Positions 8,649 to 15,396 of a DNA stretch of 55,197 nucleotides are shown here, piece after piece. The stretch's first letter is position 1. Each line of letters opens with the position of its first letter. The notes under the pieces were generated by a model. The model made no database searches. It was given only the letters and a program-made list of their open reading frames with translations, and had not been told where the DNA came from. The stretch is from Anaerolineae bacterium (GTDB taxonomy: Bacteria > Chloroflexota > Anaerolineae > Aggregatilineales > Phototrophicaceae), in assembly GCA_016789005.1 (NCBI GenBank), contig JAEURA010000191.1:1-55197 (forward strand), in the 5' to 3' direction. The position numbers and the translations under genes are program-made.

Positions 8649-10448
8649 TCAGCGCGGGATGACTGGCAGGACGATGCGTGACGCCGCCGCCCGGCTGCGC
8701 GACACCTGAAGCGCTGGTGCGCCTGTCGCCGGGATGCGGGCGAAAGTGTCTTTGTCCGCGCCGGCGACCGCCACGCGGATTCGGTGTCCCCGCCCGATCA
8801 GCGCCGAAACCGGCTGCAAACCGATGACCAGTTCGACTGTCTCGCCGCGCGGCATTGGGGCGGCGTCGGCGCGCTGGCAGGTGTGATAGGGCATGCCGGT
8901 CGCATAGGGCGGCGGCGTGTCGGAAAGCTTGCGATGAATGCCGCGCAGCTGTCCCTCCGTCAGATAGCGCACCACGCCGCGCTCATCGACATCCTCCAGA
9001 TAGACGAAGAATGCGCCGTCTTCCTCGCTTGAGGCGACGTACAGCGTCACGACCGGGCAGCCAGTGATTTCTATAGCCCCGTCCAGCGGCTCGGAAGTGT
9101 ACGTCAGCAGACGGCGATCTGCCCGCGCGCGGTCCGGGTAGCGCAGCGGGCGCGCCATCTGCGTGTGCCAGCGGTTGGTTGTGCCGGTGGTCGCCTCAAA
9201 ATCGACGACGTAGGAGTCGGCGGCGTGGGGTTCGCCAGGAAGTTCCGGCGACAGCGTGTTTTTCGCCTGGAAGTACCAGGTTTGAGCGGCTGCGCCGGCG
9301 GGCGGAAAGACCTCCGCCGTCTTCCAGCCGTACTCGCCCAGCGTCGTGTAGTGCAGGACTCTTCCGGTCGGCGGCTGATCCTTGACGAGCGTCCGCTCGA
9401 AAAACGACGCCATCGCCGCCCACTGCTGCGCCTGGGTGGGGTCAGGCGGTGCATCCCCTTTTTCGAACGGGCTGCCGTCTCGGGTCATTTCGTGCTTCCA
9501 CGCGCCGATCACGACGATCTGCGGTACGTCGAAGGTGTTGAAGTTGCGCAGGGCTGCTTCGGCAGTAGCGCCGTCGAGCCAGCTTCCCCACGTGAACATC
9601 GGCACGCCGCTGCCCTGGATGGCGTCATGATGGCTGAAGATGCTGAAGTCATCGAGCGTGACGCCGGTCTCGCCAAAGGGATCATCACGATAGGTGATGC
9701 ACGACATCGCCGCGAAGACATCCGTGTTCGCCTGATGATCGCGCAGCGCCTGCGCCAGCGTTTCGCGCGTCTTGCGGTCGGCGTCTACAGGGCGCACACC
9801 CCTGGTGATCAGCCGGGCGGCGAACGGGAACAGGTTGGACGGTCTGCCGCTGTCCAGCCGGGCGTTGCTCTCGCTCCAGGCTTTGATGAAGGCTTCGTTG
9901 AAGATGCCGCCGGGCAGGGCAATGTCGGCGTACACGTCGTATTCGATCTCCTGCGGGATCACGCCCCGAATGCCGGGGACGCCGGTGGCGATCAGGCGCT
10001 GCGCCGCCGCTCCTTCATACGAGATTCCGTAAGCGCCGATCCTGCCGCTGCACCAGCGCTGCGCCAGCACCCAGGCGGCGACTTCGCCATAGTCGGCGAT
10101 CTCTTCCGCCGACCAGGGGCAGCGGCTGACCCCGGTCGAAGCGCCCGTCCCCCGCGCGTCGACGACCACCAGCCCGAAACCGCGCGCGATGAAATCGTCC
10201 GGCGTGTTCTCGCGCGGACCGATCAGCGCTTTCTTCGGCGGATTCGGCATCCGCAGGTCCAGACTGCGCCAGTAGCGCGCCATGATCATCAGGGCGGGGA
10301 TGCGCTCATCCGCCGGCAGGTCAAGCGGCAGCATGATATCGACGGCGATCTGGGCCCCATCGCGCATCGTCAGGTATTGCGAGTGTGACCGCACGCCCTT
10401 GTAGCGGGGCTGCGGCGGGTCTGCGAACAGCGCTTGCAGAGTCGACAT
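8649..10448 (-). CDS. CocE/NonD-family hydrolase (X-Pro dipeptidyl-peptidase-like)
   Basis: The 599-residue protein has the CocE layout. An alpha/beta-hydrolase core (about 20-320) carries the nucleophile motif G-I-S-Y-E-G with Ser143 and the V-V-D-A-R-G-T-G-A-S-T oxyanion region at 95-105. A C-terminal jelly-roll domain (about 380-599) contains the G-x-x-E-L-V-I-G-L-Q type strands. Family members cleave esters, amides or peptides. No signal peptide is seen. The ATG at 10448 follows an AGGAAG site; the longer open frame to 10796 lies inside the upstream padR gene in another frame. It sits 35 bases behind padR and is probably controlled by it. Substrate unknown. Confidence 0.88.
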   Translation of the reverse strand: MSTLQALFADPPQPRYKGVRSHSQYLTMRDGAQIAVDIMLPLDLPADERIPALMIMARYWRSLDLRMPNPPKKALIGPRENTPDDFIARGFGLVVVDARGTGASTGVSRCPWSAEEIADYGEVAAWVLAQRWCSGRIGAYGISYEGAAAQRLIATGVPGIRGVIPQEIEYDVYADIALPGGIFNEAFIKAWSESNARLDSGRPSNLFPFAARLITRGVRPVDADRKTRETLAQALRDHQANTDVFAAMSCITYRDDPFGETGVTLDDFSIFSHHDAIQGSGVPMFTWGSWLDGATAEAALRNFNTFDVPQIVVIGAWKHEMTRDGSPFEKGDAPPDPTQAQQWAAMASFFERTLVKDQPPTGRVLHYTTLGEYGWKTAEVFPPAGAAAQTWYFQAKNTLSPELPGEPHAADSYVVDFEATTGTTNRWHTQMARPLRYPDRARADRRLLTYTSEPLDGAIEITGCPVVTLYVASSEEDGAFFVYLEDVDERGVVRYLTEGQLRGIHRKLSDTPPPYATGMPYHTCQRADAAPMPRGETVELVIGLQPVSALIGRGHRIRVAVAGADKDTFARIPATGAPALQVSRSRAAASRIVLPVIPR

Positions 10449-10483
10449 GGATGCTTCCTGTGAATACGGACGGGGATGGCGGT

Positions 10484-11035
10484 TCAGAATTCGGCTTCGA
10501 TGCGCTGGATCGTCTCGTCCAGCCAGCGGATGGCGGCTTCTTCGGTGAGTTCGCCGGCGCGGCGGGTGGCGTCCCACATCAGCGCGTCGCGGCGCAGTTC
10601 GGGATGTTCGGCGAGGCTGGCGGCGATCACGCCGGGGATCAGGTCGCGAAACAGCGTCAGCTGCTCCTGGCGCAGCGCCCGCTGCAAACGCAGCTGCGTC
10701 AGCACGGTGGCTTTGTCGAGCTGCGCCGAATAGAACAGCCGAAGCAGGAAGGTCTCCTTGCTCGGCGAGATGTCCGTCTGCGGCTGCGCCAGCCATGCCC
10801 GCAGGTCAGCGCGCCCGTCGTCGGTGATCTGGTAGACGCGGCGGTCGGGGCGGTCGTCCTGCGGCTCGATCTGCGAGATCAGCAGCCCTTCTCTCTCCAG
10901 AGCATCCAGCGTGCGGTATATCTGGCTGGGCTGCGCGTACCAGAAGTGTTTCGCCGAGGTATCGACGAACTGCTTGAGCTGATAGCCGGTCAGCGGTCGG
11001 TAGTTCAGCGCGCCGAGCAGGACGTATTTGAGCAA
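10484..11035 (-). CDS. PadR-family transcriptional regulator
   Basis: This 183-residue protein has the N-terminal winged helix of PadR: L-G-A-L-N-Y-R-P-L-T-G-Y-Q-L near 7-20, and Q-I-Y-R-T-L-D-A-L-E-R-E-G-L-L near 38-52. The wing includes R-P-D-R-R-V-Y-Q-I-T-D-D-G. A C-terminal helical dimerisation domain follows. The start is TTG at 11035, typical for the M-L-K-Y family opening; no upstream ATG is in frame. PadR proteins usually repress their own operon and a neighbouring detoxification or export gene in response to small aromatic or drug-like ligands. Here it is the first gene before the CocE hydrolase and divergent from a glycosyltransferase. Confidence 0.93.
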   Translation of the reverse strand: MLKYVLLGALNYRPLTGYQLKQFVDTSAKHFWYAQPSQIYRTLDALEREGLLISQIEPQDDRPDRRVYQITDDGRADLRAWLAQPQTDISPSKETFLLRLFYSAQLDKATVLTQLRLQRALRQEQLTLFRDLIPGVIAASLAEHPELRRDALMWDATRRAGELTEEAAIRWLDETIQRIEAEF

Positions 11036-11070
11036 CGGAAATTCTCACAAGATAAGCACATACCCCACAA

Positions 11071-11099
11071 ATCATATTCTACTAATGGAATAATGTCAA
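11071..11099 (-). promoter_or_regulatory. padR promoter with an operator-like palindrome in its spacer
   Basis: On the minus strand TTGACA (11094-11099) and TATGAT (11071-11076) are exactly 17 bases apart, the best-matching sigma70-type promoter in the window. The spacer holds ATTCTACTAATGGAAT at 11076-11091, an imperfect palindrome identical to its reverse complement at 12 of 16 positions. A repressor bound there would block RNA polymerase, so PadR autoregulation is the natural reading. Confidence 0.75.
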
Positions 11100-11158
11100 G
11101 GCGGCAGCGGGCTGGTGTAGAATCTGCGTCGCGCCGTCCAATCTCTGAGGCATTCCAC

Positions 11159-12388
11159 ATGACATCCTACTGGTTTCTTTCTGCCCCGCTGTACAGTCAC
11201 CTGGACTGGGGCGGCTATTTGTCTACCGCTCAGGCGCTTCAGGCGCGTGGACACGACGTGACCTGGGTCAGCGAAAACGCCGTAGCAGGACCTGTCACCC
11301 AGGCGGGCATCCCGTTCGCGCCGGTGCGCGACATCGGCTGGCTGTGGCCCCCGCCGCCGCTGCCTGAAGCCAGCCAGTTGACGCCGAGCGACGCGGTGAT
11401 GCTGCGCTACCGCCGCGCGCTTGACACCTGGATGAGCGAGGAACTGGTCGGCGAGGCGGTCATCGCGCTGCTTGAACTGGTCGATCAGCTGGGCGCGCCG
11501 GACGTGATCGTGACCGATCCCTTTCTGACGGCGGCGGCGCTGGTCGCCGAGAAGATCGGGGCGAAGCTGGCGGTCTGCGGTTGGGTGGCGATGCGCGACC
11601 TGAACGACGATCTGCTCTTCCCGGTGCAGAAGATGCTCGGCGGCGAAAGCCGGGCGCGTCTGGATGCCCTGTCCGCTCGGTTCGGCGTGCGCGGGGACTA
11701 TTTCTCCCAGGGACCGACGCCGTCGATCCTCAGCCCATATCTGCACGTCAGCTACTTCAACGCCGCGTGGTATCAGGCGGACGCGCCGAACATGCTGCCG
11801 CAGACGCTCTTCGTCGGCGGCACGCCGAAGTCGAGGGGCGAACCGCCGGAGTGGCTGACGGAGATTCCCGAAGACACGCCGCTGGCGCTGATCACGCTGG
11901 GCACGACCTTCACCGGCGATCTCGGCTTTTTCAGCTGGGCGGCGCAGGCTGCGGCGCGCGCCGGGCTGCTGCCCATCGTGGCGCTGGGCTGGAACCCGGT
12001 TGAGAAGGAGGACAAGGCGCGGCTGATCAAAGCGCTGCCGCGCGGCACGCGGCTCGTCAACTACGTGCCGTTCGCCTATGTTCTGCCCCGCGCGCGGATC
12101 ATCTGCCATCATGGTGGGATGGGGACCACCCACGCCGCGCTCGTTCACGGCGTTCCGCAGATCGTCGTGCCGCATGCCGCCGATCAGCGGGGACAGGCGC
12201 GCCGGGCAGCCCAGGCGAAGGTGGGGCTGAACCTCAGCGCGCACGATGTCAAACAGGGGCTGCTGGCGCAGGCGTTTCCGGCGCTGCTGGCGGACGAGAC
12301 GGTCCGCGCGACCGCCCGCGCCTTCGCCGACGATCTGGCATCGTTAGGCGGCGCGGCGCGAGCGGCGGAGGCGCTGGAGCGCCTGTAG
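11159..12388 (+). CDS. UDP-glycosyltransferase of the macrolide/GT1 type
   Basis: This 409-residue protein has the GT-B architecture. The N-terminal acceptor domain begins S-A-P-L-Y-S-H-L, with A-L-Q-A-R-G-H-D-V-T-W-V-S near residues 23-35. The C-terminal nucleotide-sugar domain has the signature H-H-G-G-M-G-T-T-H-A-A-L with P-Q-I-V-V-P-H-A-A-D-Q near 317-345. Such enzymes transfer a sugar to small hydrophobic acceptors, often to inactivate macrolides or other toxic compounds. I chose ATG 11159 because the open frame further upstream lies antisense to padR. Its divergent position suggests co-regulation by PadR. Donor and acceptor are unknown. Confidence 0.88.
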   Translation: MTSYWFLSAPLYSHLDWGGYLSTAQALQARGHDVTWVSENAVAGPVTQAGIPFAPVRDIGWLWPPPPLPEASQLTPSDAVMLRYRRALDTWMSEELVGEAVIALLELVDQLGAPDVIVTDPFLTAAALVAEKIGAKLAVCGWVAMRDLNDDLLFPVQKMLGGESRARLDALSARFGVRGDYFSQGPTPSILSPYLHVSYFNAAWYQADAPNMLPQTLFVGGTPKSRGEPPEWLTEIPEDTPLALITLGTTFTGDLGFFSWAAQAAARAGLLPIVALGWNPVEKEDKARLIKALPRGTRLVNYVPFAYVLPRARIICHHGGMGTTHAALVHGVPQIVVPHAADQRGQARRAAQAKVGLNLSAHDVKQGLLAQAFPALLADETVRATARAFADDLASLGGAARAAEALERL

Positions 12389-12399
12389 GGCTGGCGCGG

Positions 12400-13176
12400 T
12401 TAGGCTTTCGTGCCCTTCAGGATCACGTGGGTGTGATCGAAGATGGCGTCAGGTGTGCCGGCGCAGCGGATGTTCATCCAGCGCGCTGCTCCATCAGGCG
12501 CCTGGATCATCATCACATGCAGCTTCTCGATCACGTCGGGCGTGCAGCCCTGGCGTTCCGCCCATTCCAGCATCGGCGCATCGCGCTTGACGAGCAGCGT
12601 CTCGCCGACAGTCAGCCCGGCGTCAAGGAAAGTCCCCTGCCACTCATAGACGGGGAGGGCGCGAACGTGCGATGGATCGCGCAGCGTCTCGAAGGCTTCG
12701 ATGTAGGCGGCGTCCTGCTTGTCTTCCGGGAGCGCCTGATCCTGGACGACCAGCGCGCCGCCCGGCTTCAGGGTCCGTGCGCACTCCTGGACGAAGCGGA
12801 AGATGTCCGGGAAGTGATGCGCCGCGATTCGGCAGGTGATGAGGTCGAACGTTTCGGCGCGGAAGGGCAGGTTTTCGGCGTCTGCCGGCACGTAATCGAC
12901 GTTGGTCAGTCCTTTGCCGGTGATGAAGCGCTGTGCCGCTTCCAGCATGACCGGCGCATAATCAGAGGCGATCATGCGGGCGACGTGCGGGGCGAGTTTG
13001 AGCGCGGTGTGACCGCCGCCGGTGGCGATATCCAGCGCAACCCAGCCCGGCTGCGGCACAGCGAGGCGGACAATCTCGTCGAGATCGCCGCCGTCCTTGT
13101 GGGCGTTGCTGAAGACGTAGCCCTGCGCGTACTGGCTGAAGCGTTCGCGGCTGTGCGACTTCGGATCATTGACCAT
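12400..13176 (-). CDS. Class I SAM-dependent methyltransferase (UbiE/Methyltransf_11 type)
   Basis: The 258-residue protein has the glycine-rich SAM site L-D-I-A-T-G-G-G-H-T near residues 47-56. Motif II-like S-D-Y-A-P-V-M-L and the acidic A-D-A-E-N-L-P-F follow, and then L-K-P-G-G-A-L-V-V-Q-D. This is the order seen in UbiE-like methyltransferases. The ATG at 13176 is preceded by GGAG; a longer start at 13203 is possible. Its start overlaps the end of the DUF5615-type gene by 11 bases, so it is probably the third gene of that transcript. Substrate unknown. It converges on the glycosyltransferase gene with 11 bases between the stops. Confidence 0.88.
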   Translation of the reverse strand: MVNDPKSHSRERFSQYAQGYVFSNAHKDGGDLDEIVRLAVPQPGWVALDIATGGGHTALKLAPHVARMIASDYAPVMLEAAQRFITGKGLTNVDYVPADAENLPFRAETFDLITCRIAAHHFPDIFRFVQECARTLKPGGALVVQDQALPEDKQDAAYIEAFETLRDPSHVRALPVYEWQGTFLDAGLTVGETLLVKRDAPMLEWAERQGCTPDVIEKLHVMMIQAPDGAARWMNIRCAGTPDAIFDHTHVILKGTKA

Positions 13177-13561
13177 GATCTCCGATTCCTTTGCCTGTAT
13201 CATGGGTAACACCTTGCCGGATGCGATATCCGTTCGCCGCAACAATTACGAGCCGCTGACGCAGTCCATCGCGATAGTGATTCTCGAGGGCTTGCTTAAG
13301 GACGGCTTCGACCTTAACTTCTTGTTCAGGCACATCGCGCAGCACAATGATGCCGGCATAGTCCGCTGGTGGATATGTGACGATGTTCGAAAAGTCCAGA
13401 TCGACAGAGAGCAGCACAGCATCCAACTGCTGAGCAAGCGCGATCACTTTCTCATCGGCTGCGGCACCAGGAAGATAGGCAAGACTGCGTTCCACGTCAT
13501 AACCCCACGCGCGCAGCGACTCAAGGAAACGACGCGGCGTCGACGCATCCAGCAGGATCAT
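13166..13561 (-). CDS. DUF5615-type PIN-like protein, putative toxin
   Basis: This 131-residue protein matches the PIN-like DUF5615 family: an N-terminal L-L-D-A-S (acidic residue at 5), a middle L-L-S-V-D-L-D-F-S-N-I near 49-59, and I-I-V-L-R near 70-74. Such genes are repeatedly found behind DUF433 genes and are thought to form toxin-antitoxin modules. The start ATG overlaps the DUF433 stop as ATGA. The C-terminal 30 residues run past the usual domain end and overlap the methyltransferase start. Toxin function is an inference from family and context. Confidence 0.8.
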   Translation of the reverse strand: MILLDASTPRRFLESLRAWGYDVERSLAYLPGAAADEKVIALAQQLDAVLLSVDLDFSNIVTYPPADYAGIIVLRDVPEQEVKVEAVLKQALENHYRDGLRQRLVIVAANGYRIRQGVTHDTGKGIGDHGQ

Positions 13562-13797
13562 AGTACTGCGACGAAGTCATCCATTTCGACGAGATGAGAG
13601 GCGTACGTGAGACATGCCAGCACGTCTTCACGCGCCAATTCGGGGTAATATTGATCGGAGATGATCTCGTCGATGCTCTTCCCCGATGCGAGTAGGCGCA
13701 ACACGTAGAATACAGGAACTCTCGTTCCTGCAATGCGCGGTTTGCCGTGTAACACGTCGTTGGAAGCGACGACTCGTTCGCTTAGCTGAATATCCAT
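13558..13797 (-). CDS. DUF433-family protein, putative antitoxin
   Basis: The 79-residue protein has the DUF433 core G-K-P-R-I-A-G-T-R-V-P-V near residues 18-29, then helix-turn-helix-like stretches with S-I-D-E-I-I-S-D-Q-Y-P-E-L and V-L-A-C-L-T-Y-A. DUF433 proteins have a small HTH fold and usually precede a PIN-like DUF5615 protein, as here, with a 4-base overlap. They are thought to neutralise the partner and autorepress. A second copy of the family lies at 17487-17711 on the other strand. Confidence 0.85.
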   Translation of the reverse strand: MDIQLSERVVASNDVLHGKPRIAGTRVPVFYVLRLLASGKSIDEIISDQYYPELAREDVLACLTYASHLVEMDDFVAVL

Positions 13798-13847
13798 AGG
13801 ACCTCGCCTGGGTTCATCTCGTACTATTGTACAGGGTTTCTCTGCCT

Positions 13848-14993
13848 ATGGCGCACGGACTAATCCAGTCGGTTGAAGTGAAACGGCGCGCCCGCGAGCT
13901 GGGGTTCAACCTGGTGGGCATCGCGCGGGCGGAGCCTTCACTCACCCTAGACGCCTACGAACGCTGGATCGCCGCCGGTATGCACGGCGACATGGGCTAC
14001 CTGGCGCGCCCCGACCGCCTCGCCCGCCGGCGTGACCTCGGCATCATCCTGCCCGGCGCGCGCTCGATGGTGATCGTCGGTCTTGATTACAGCGCGGCGA
14101 TCCCGGAGGCGCGTCTGACCGATCCGCTGCGCGGGCGAATCGCCAGCTATGCCTGGGGACTGGATTACCATGACGTGATGGGCGAGCGCCTGGAGCTGCT
14201 CACGGCGTGGCTGAGCGACTCGGCGGGCGGGGCGGCGCGTCTTTACATAGACACCGGGGCGATCCTGGAACGCAGCCACGCGCAGCAAGCCGGATTGGGC
14301 TTCGTCGGCAAGAACACCATGCTGATTCACCCAAAGCGCGGGAGTTTCTTCTTCCTGGGCGAAATCCTGACGACGCTCGCCTTCGACGTCTACGATTCCC
14401 CCGGCAAAGCGACGCTGTGCGGTACGTGCACCCGCTGCCTGAACGCCTGCCCGACCGACGCCTTTCCTCAGCCTCACGTCCTGGATGCGCGCCGCTGCAT
14501 CAGCGCCCTGACCATCGAACACAAAGGCTGGATCGCCCCCGATCTGCGCCCGCTGATGGGCAGCTGGGTTTACGGCTGCGACGTGTGTCAGAACGTCTGC
14601 CCCTGGAACCGCTTTGCGCCCGCCGGCGATCCGGCGTTTGCGCCGCCTGCCCAGTTGGATCGCGCTGCGCCGCTCCTTCGTGATCTGCTGGCGCTGGACG
14701 ATGATCAGCTCGCTTCGCGCTTCGCCGGATCGCCCATCCTGCGAATCAGGCGCGACCGGCTGGTGCGCAACGCCTGCATCGCCGCAGGTAATGCCGCCGG
14801 CAGCGCCGCCGATTCCTCGCTGCTCGCGTCGCTCCTGCCGCGCCTCGAAGACCACAGTCCGCTGGTACGCGGGCATGCCGCCTGGGCGCTCGGGCGGTTC
14901 GCCGATGAACGGGCGGTCGCGGCGCTGCGCGACAGGCTGGCGGCGGAAGGGGATGCGCAGGTGCGCGCAGAAATTGCCGGCGCTCTGACATAA
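13848..14993 (+). CDS. queG: Epoxyqueuosine reductase
   Basis: QueG performs the last step of queuosine biosynthesis in tRNA, reducing epoxyqueuosine with cobalamin and two 4Fe-4S clusters. The 381-residue protein shows the family opening G-F-N-L-V-G-I-A-R-A near 20-29 and the catalytic-region D-T-G-A-I-L-E-R near 134-141. Cluster motifs are C-G-T-C-T-R-C-L-N-A-C-P starting at Cys191 and C-D-V-C-Q-N-V-C-P starting at Cys244. The C-terminal 80 residues form HEAT-like repeats, usual for longer QueG proteins. The start is set at ATG 13848; a TTG at 13827 is also open but lies in the likely promoter. It is divergent from the DUF433 module. Confidence 0.95.
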   Translation: MAHGLIQSVEVKRRARELGFNLVGIARAEPSLTLDAYERWIAAGMHGDMGYLARPDRLARRRDLGIILPGARSMVIVGLDYSAAIPEARLTDPLRGRIASYAWGLDYHDVMGERLELLTAWLSDSAGGAARLYIDTGAILERSHAQQAGLGFVGKNTMLIHPKRGSFFFLGEILTTLAFDVYDSPGKATLCGTCTRCLNACPTDAFPQPHVLDARRCISALTIEHKGWIAPDLRPLMGSWVYGCDVCQNVCPWNRFAPAGDPAFAPPAQLDRAAPLLRDLLALDDDQLASRFAGSPILRIRRDRLVRNACIAAGNAAGSAADSSLLASLLPRLEDHSPLVRGHAAWALGRFADERAVAALRDRLAAEGDAQVRAEIAGALT

Positions 14994-15105
14994 GATTTGG
15001 CGCGGCTGCGGCGTCTGAAGTAACGGCGCTGTGCGCGGTGTGGGGTGATACGCCGCTGCTCGCGCAAACTGTTCGTTTCCATCACGAGTGCAAGGGACCA
15101 GAAAT

Positions 15106-15324
15106 ATGGAATCAAAGACGTTCACCGTGCCGAACATCGGCTGCGATGGCTGCGTCCGTACGATTGTTGGCGAGCTTTCCGGAAAATCTGGGGTGCTCAA
15201 GGTCGAGGGCGACTCGGCGACCAAGCGGGTCACCGTACAGTGGCAGTCGCCGATGACCTGGGATGGCATCGTCCAGACGCTCGAAGCCATCGATTATTCG
15301 CCCGCCCAGCCGCTCATGCCCTGA
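15106..15324 (+). CDS. Heavy-metal-associated (HMA) domain protein, copper-chaperone-like
   Basis: This 72-residue protein has the ferredoxin-like HMA fold. The strand T-F-T-V-P-N-I leads to G-C-D-G-C (Cys13 and Cys16), the metal-binding C-x-x-C, followed by V-R-T-I-V-G-E-L and V-T-V-Q-W. The normal M-x-C-x-x-C Met is replaced by Ile-Gly. Family members carry Cu(I), Zn or other soft metals to P-type ATPases or regulators. The ATG at 15106 follows AAGGGA; a GTG at 15088 precedes it. No metal transporter is nearby, so the partner is unknown. Confidence 0.82.
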   Translation: MESKTFTVPNIGCDGCVRTIVGELSGKSGVLKVEGDSATKRVTVQWQSPMTWDGIVQTLEAIDYSPAQPLMP

Positions 15325-15396
15325 GCCGAGCACCCACTTTAGCCTGGCGTGTGGCATAATTGGCGGGTCTCGCTCAATATATCCAGCGCCAGGCTG

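Noticed and set aside
10449..10796. N-terminal extension of 116 codons on the CocE-like hydrolase.
   Set aside because: It lies inside padR in another frame, is low-complexity Arg/Ala/Pro, and a good ribosome-binding site marks the start at 10448.
10385..11158. N-terminal extension of 258 codons on the glycosyltransferase.
   Set aside because: It runs antisense to padR and across its promoter; the conserved glycosyltransferase start is at 11159.
15349..15396. GTG start of the membrane kinase at 15349.
   Set aside because: It would put a GCATAAT promoter box inside the gene and add a non-conserved stretch; ATG 15397 is preferred.
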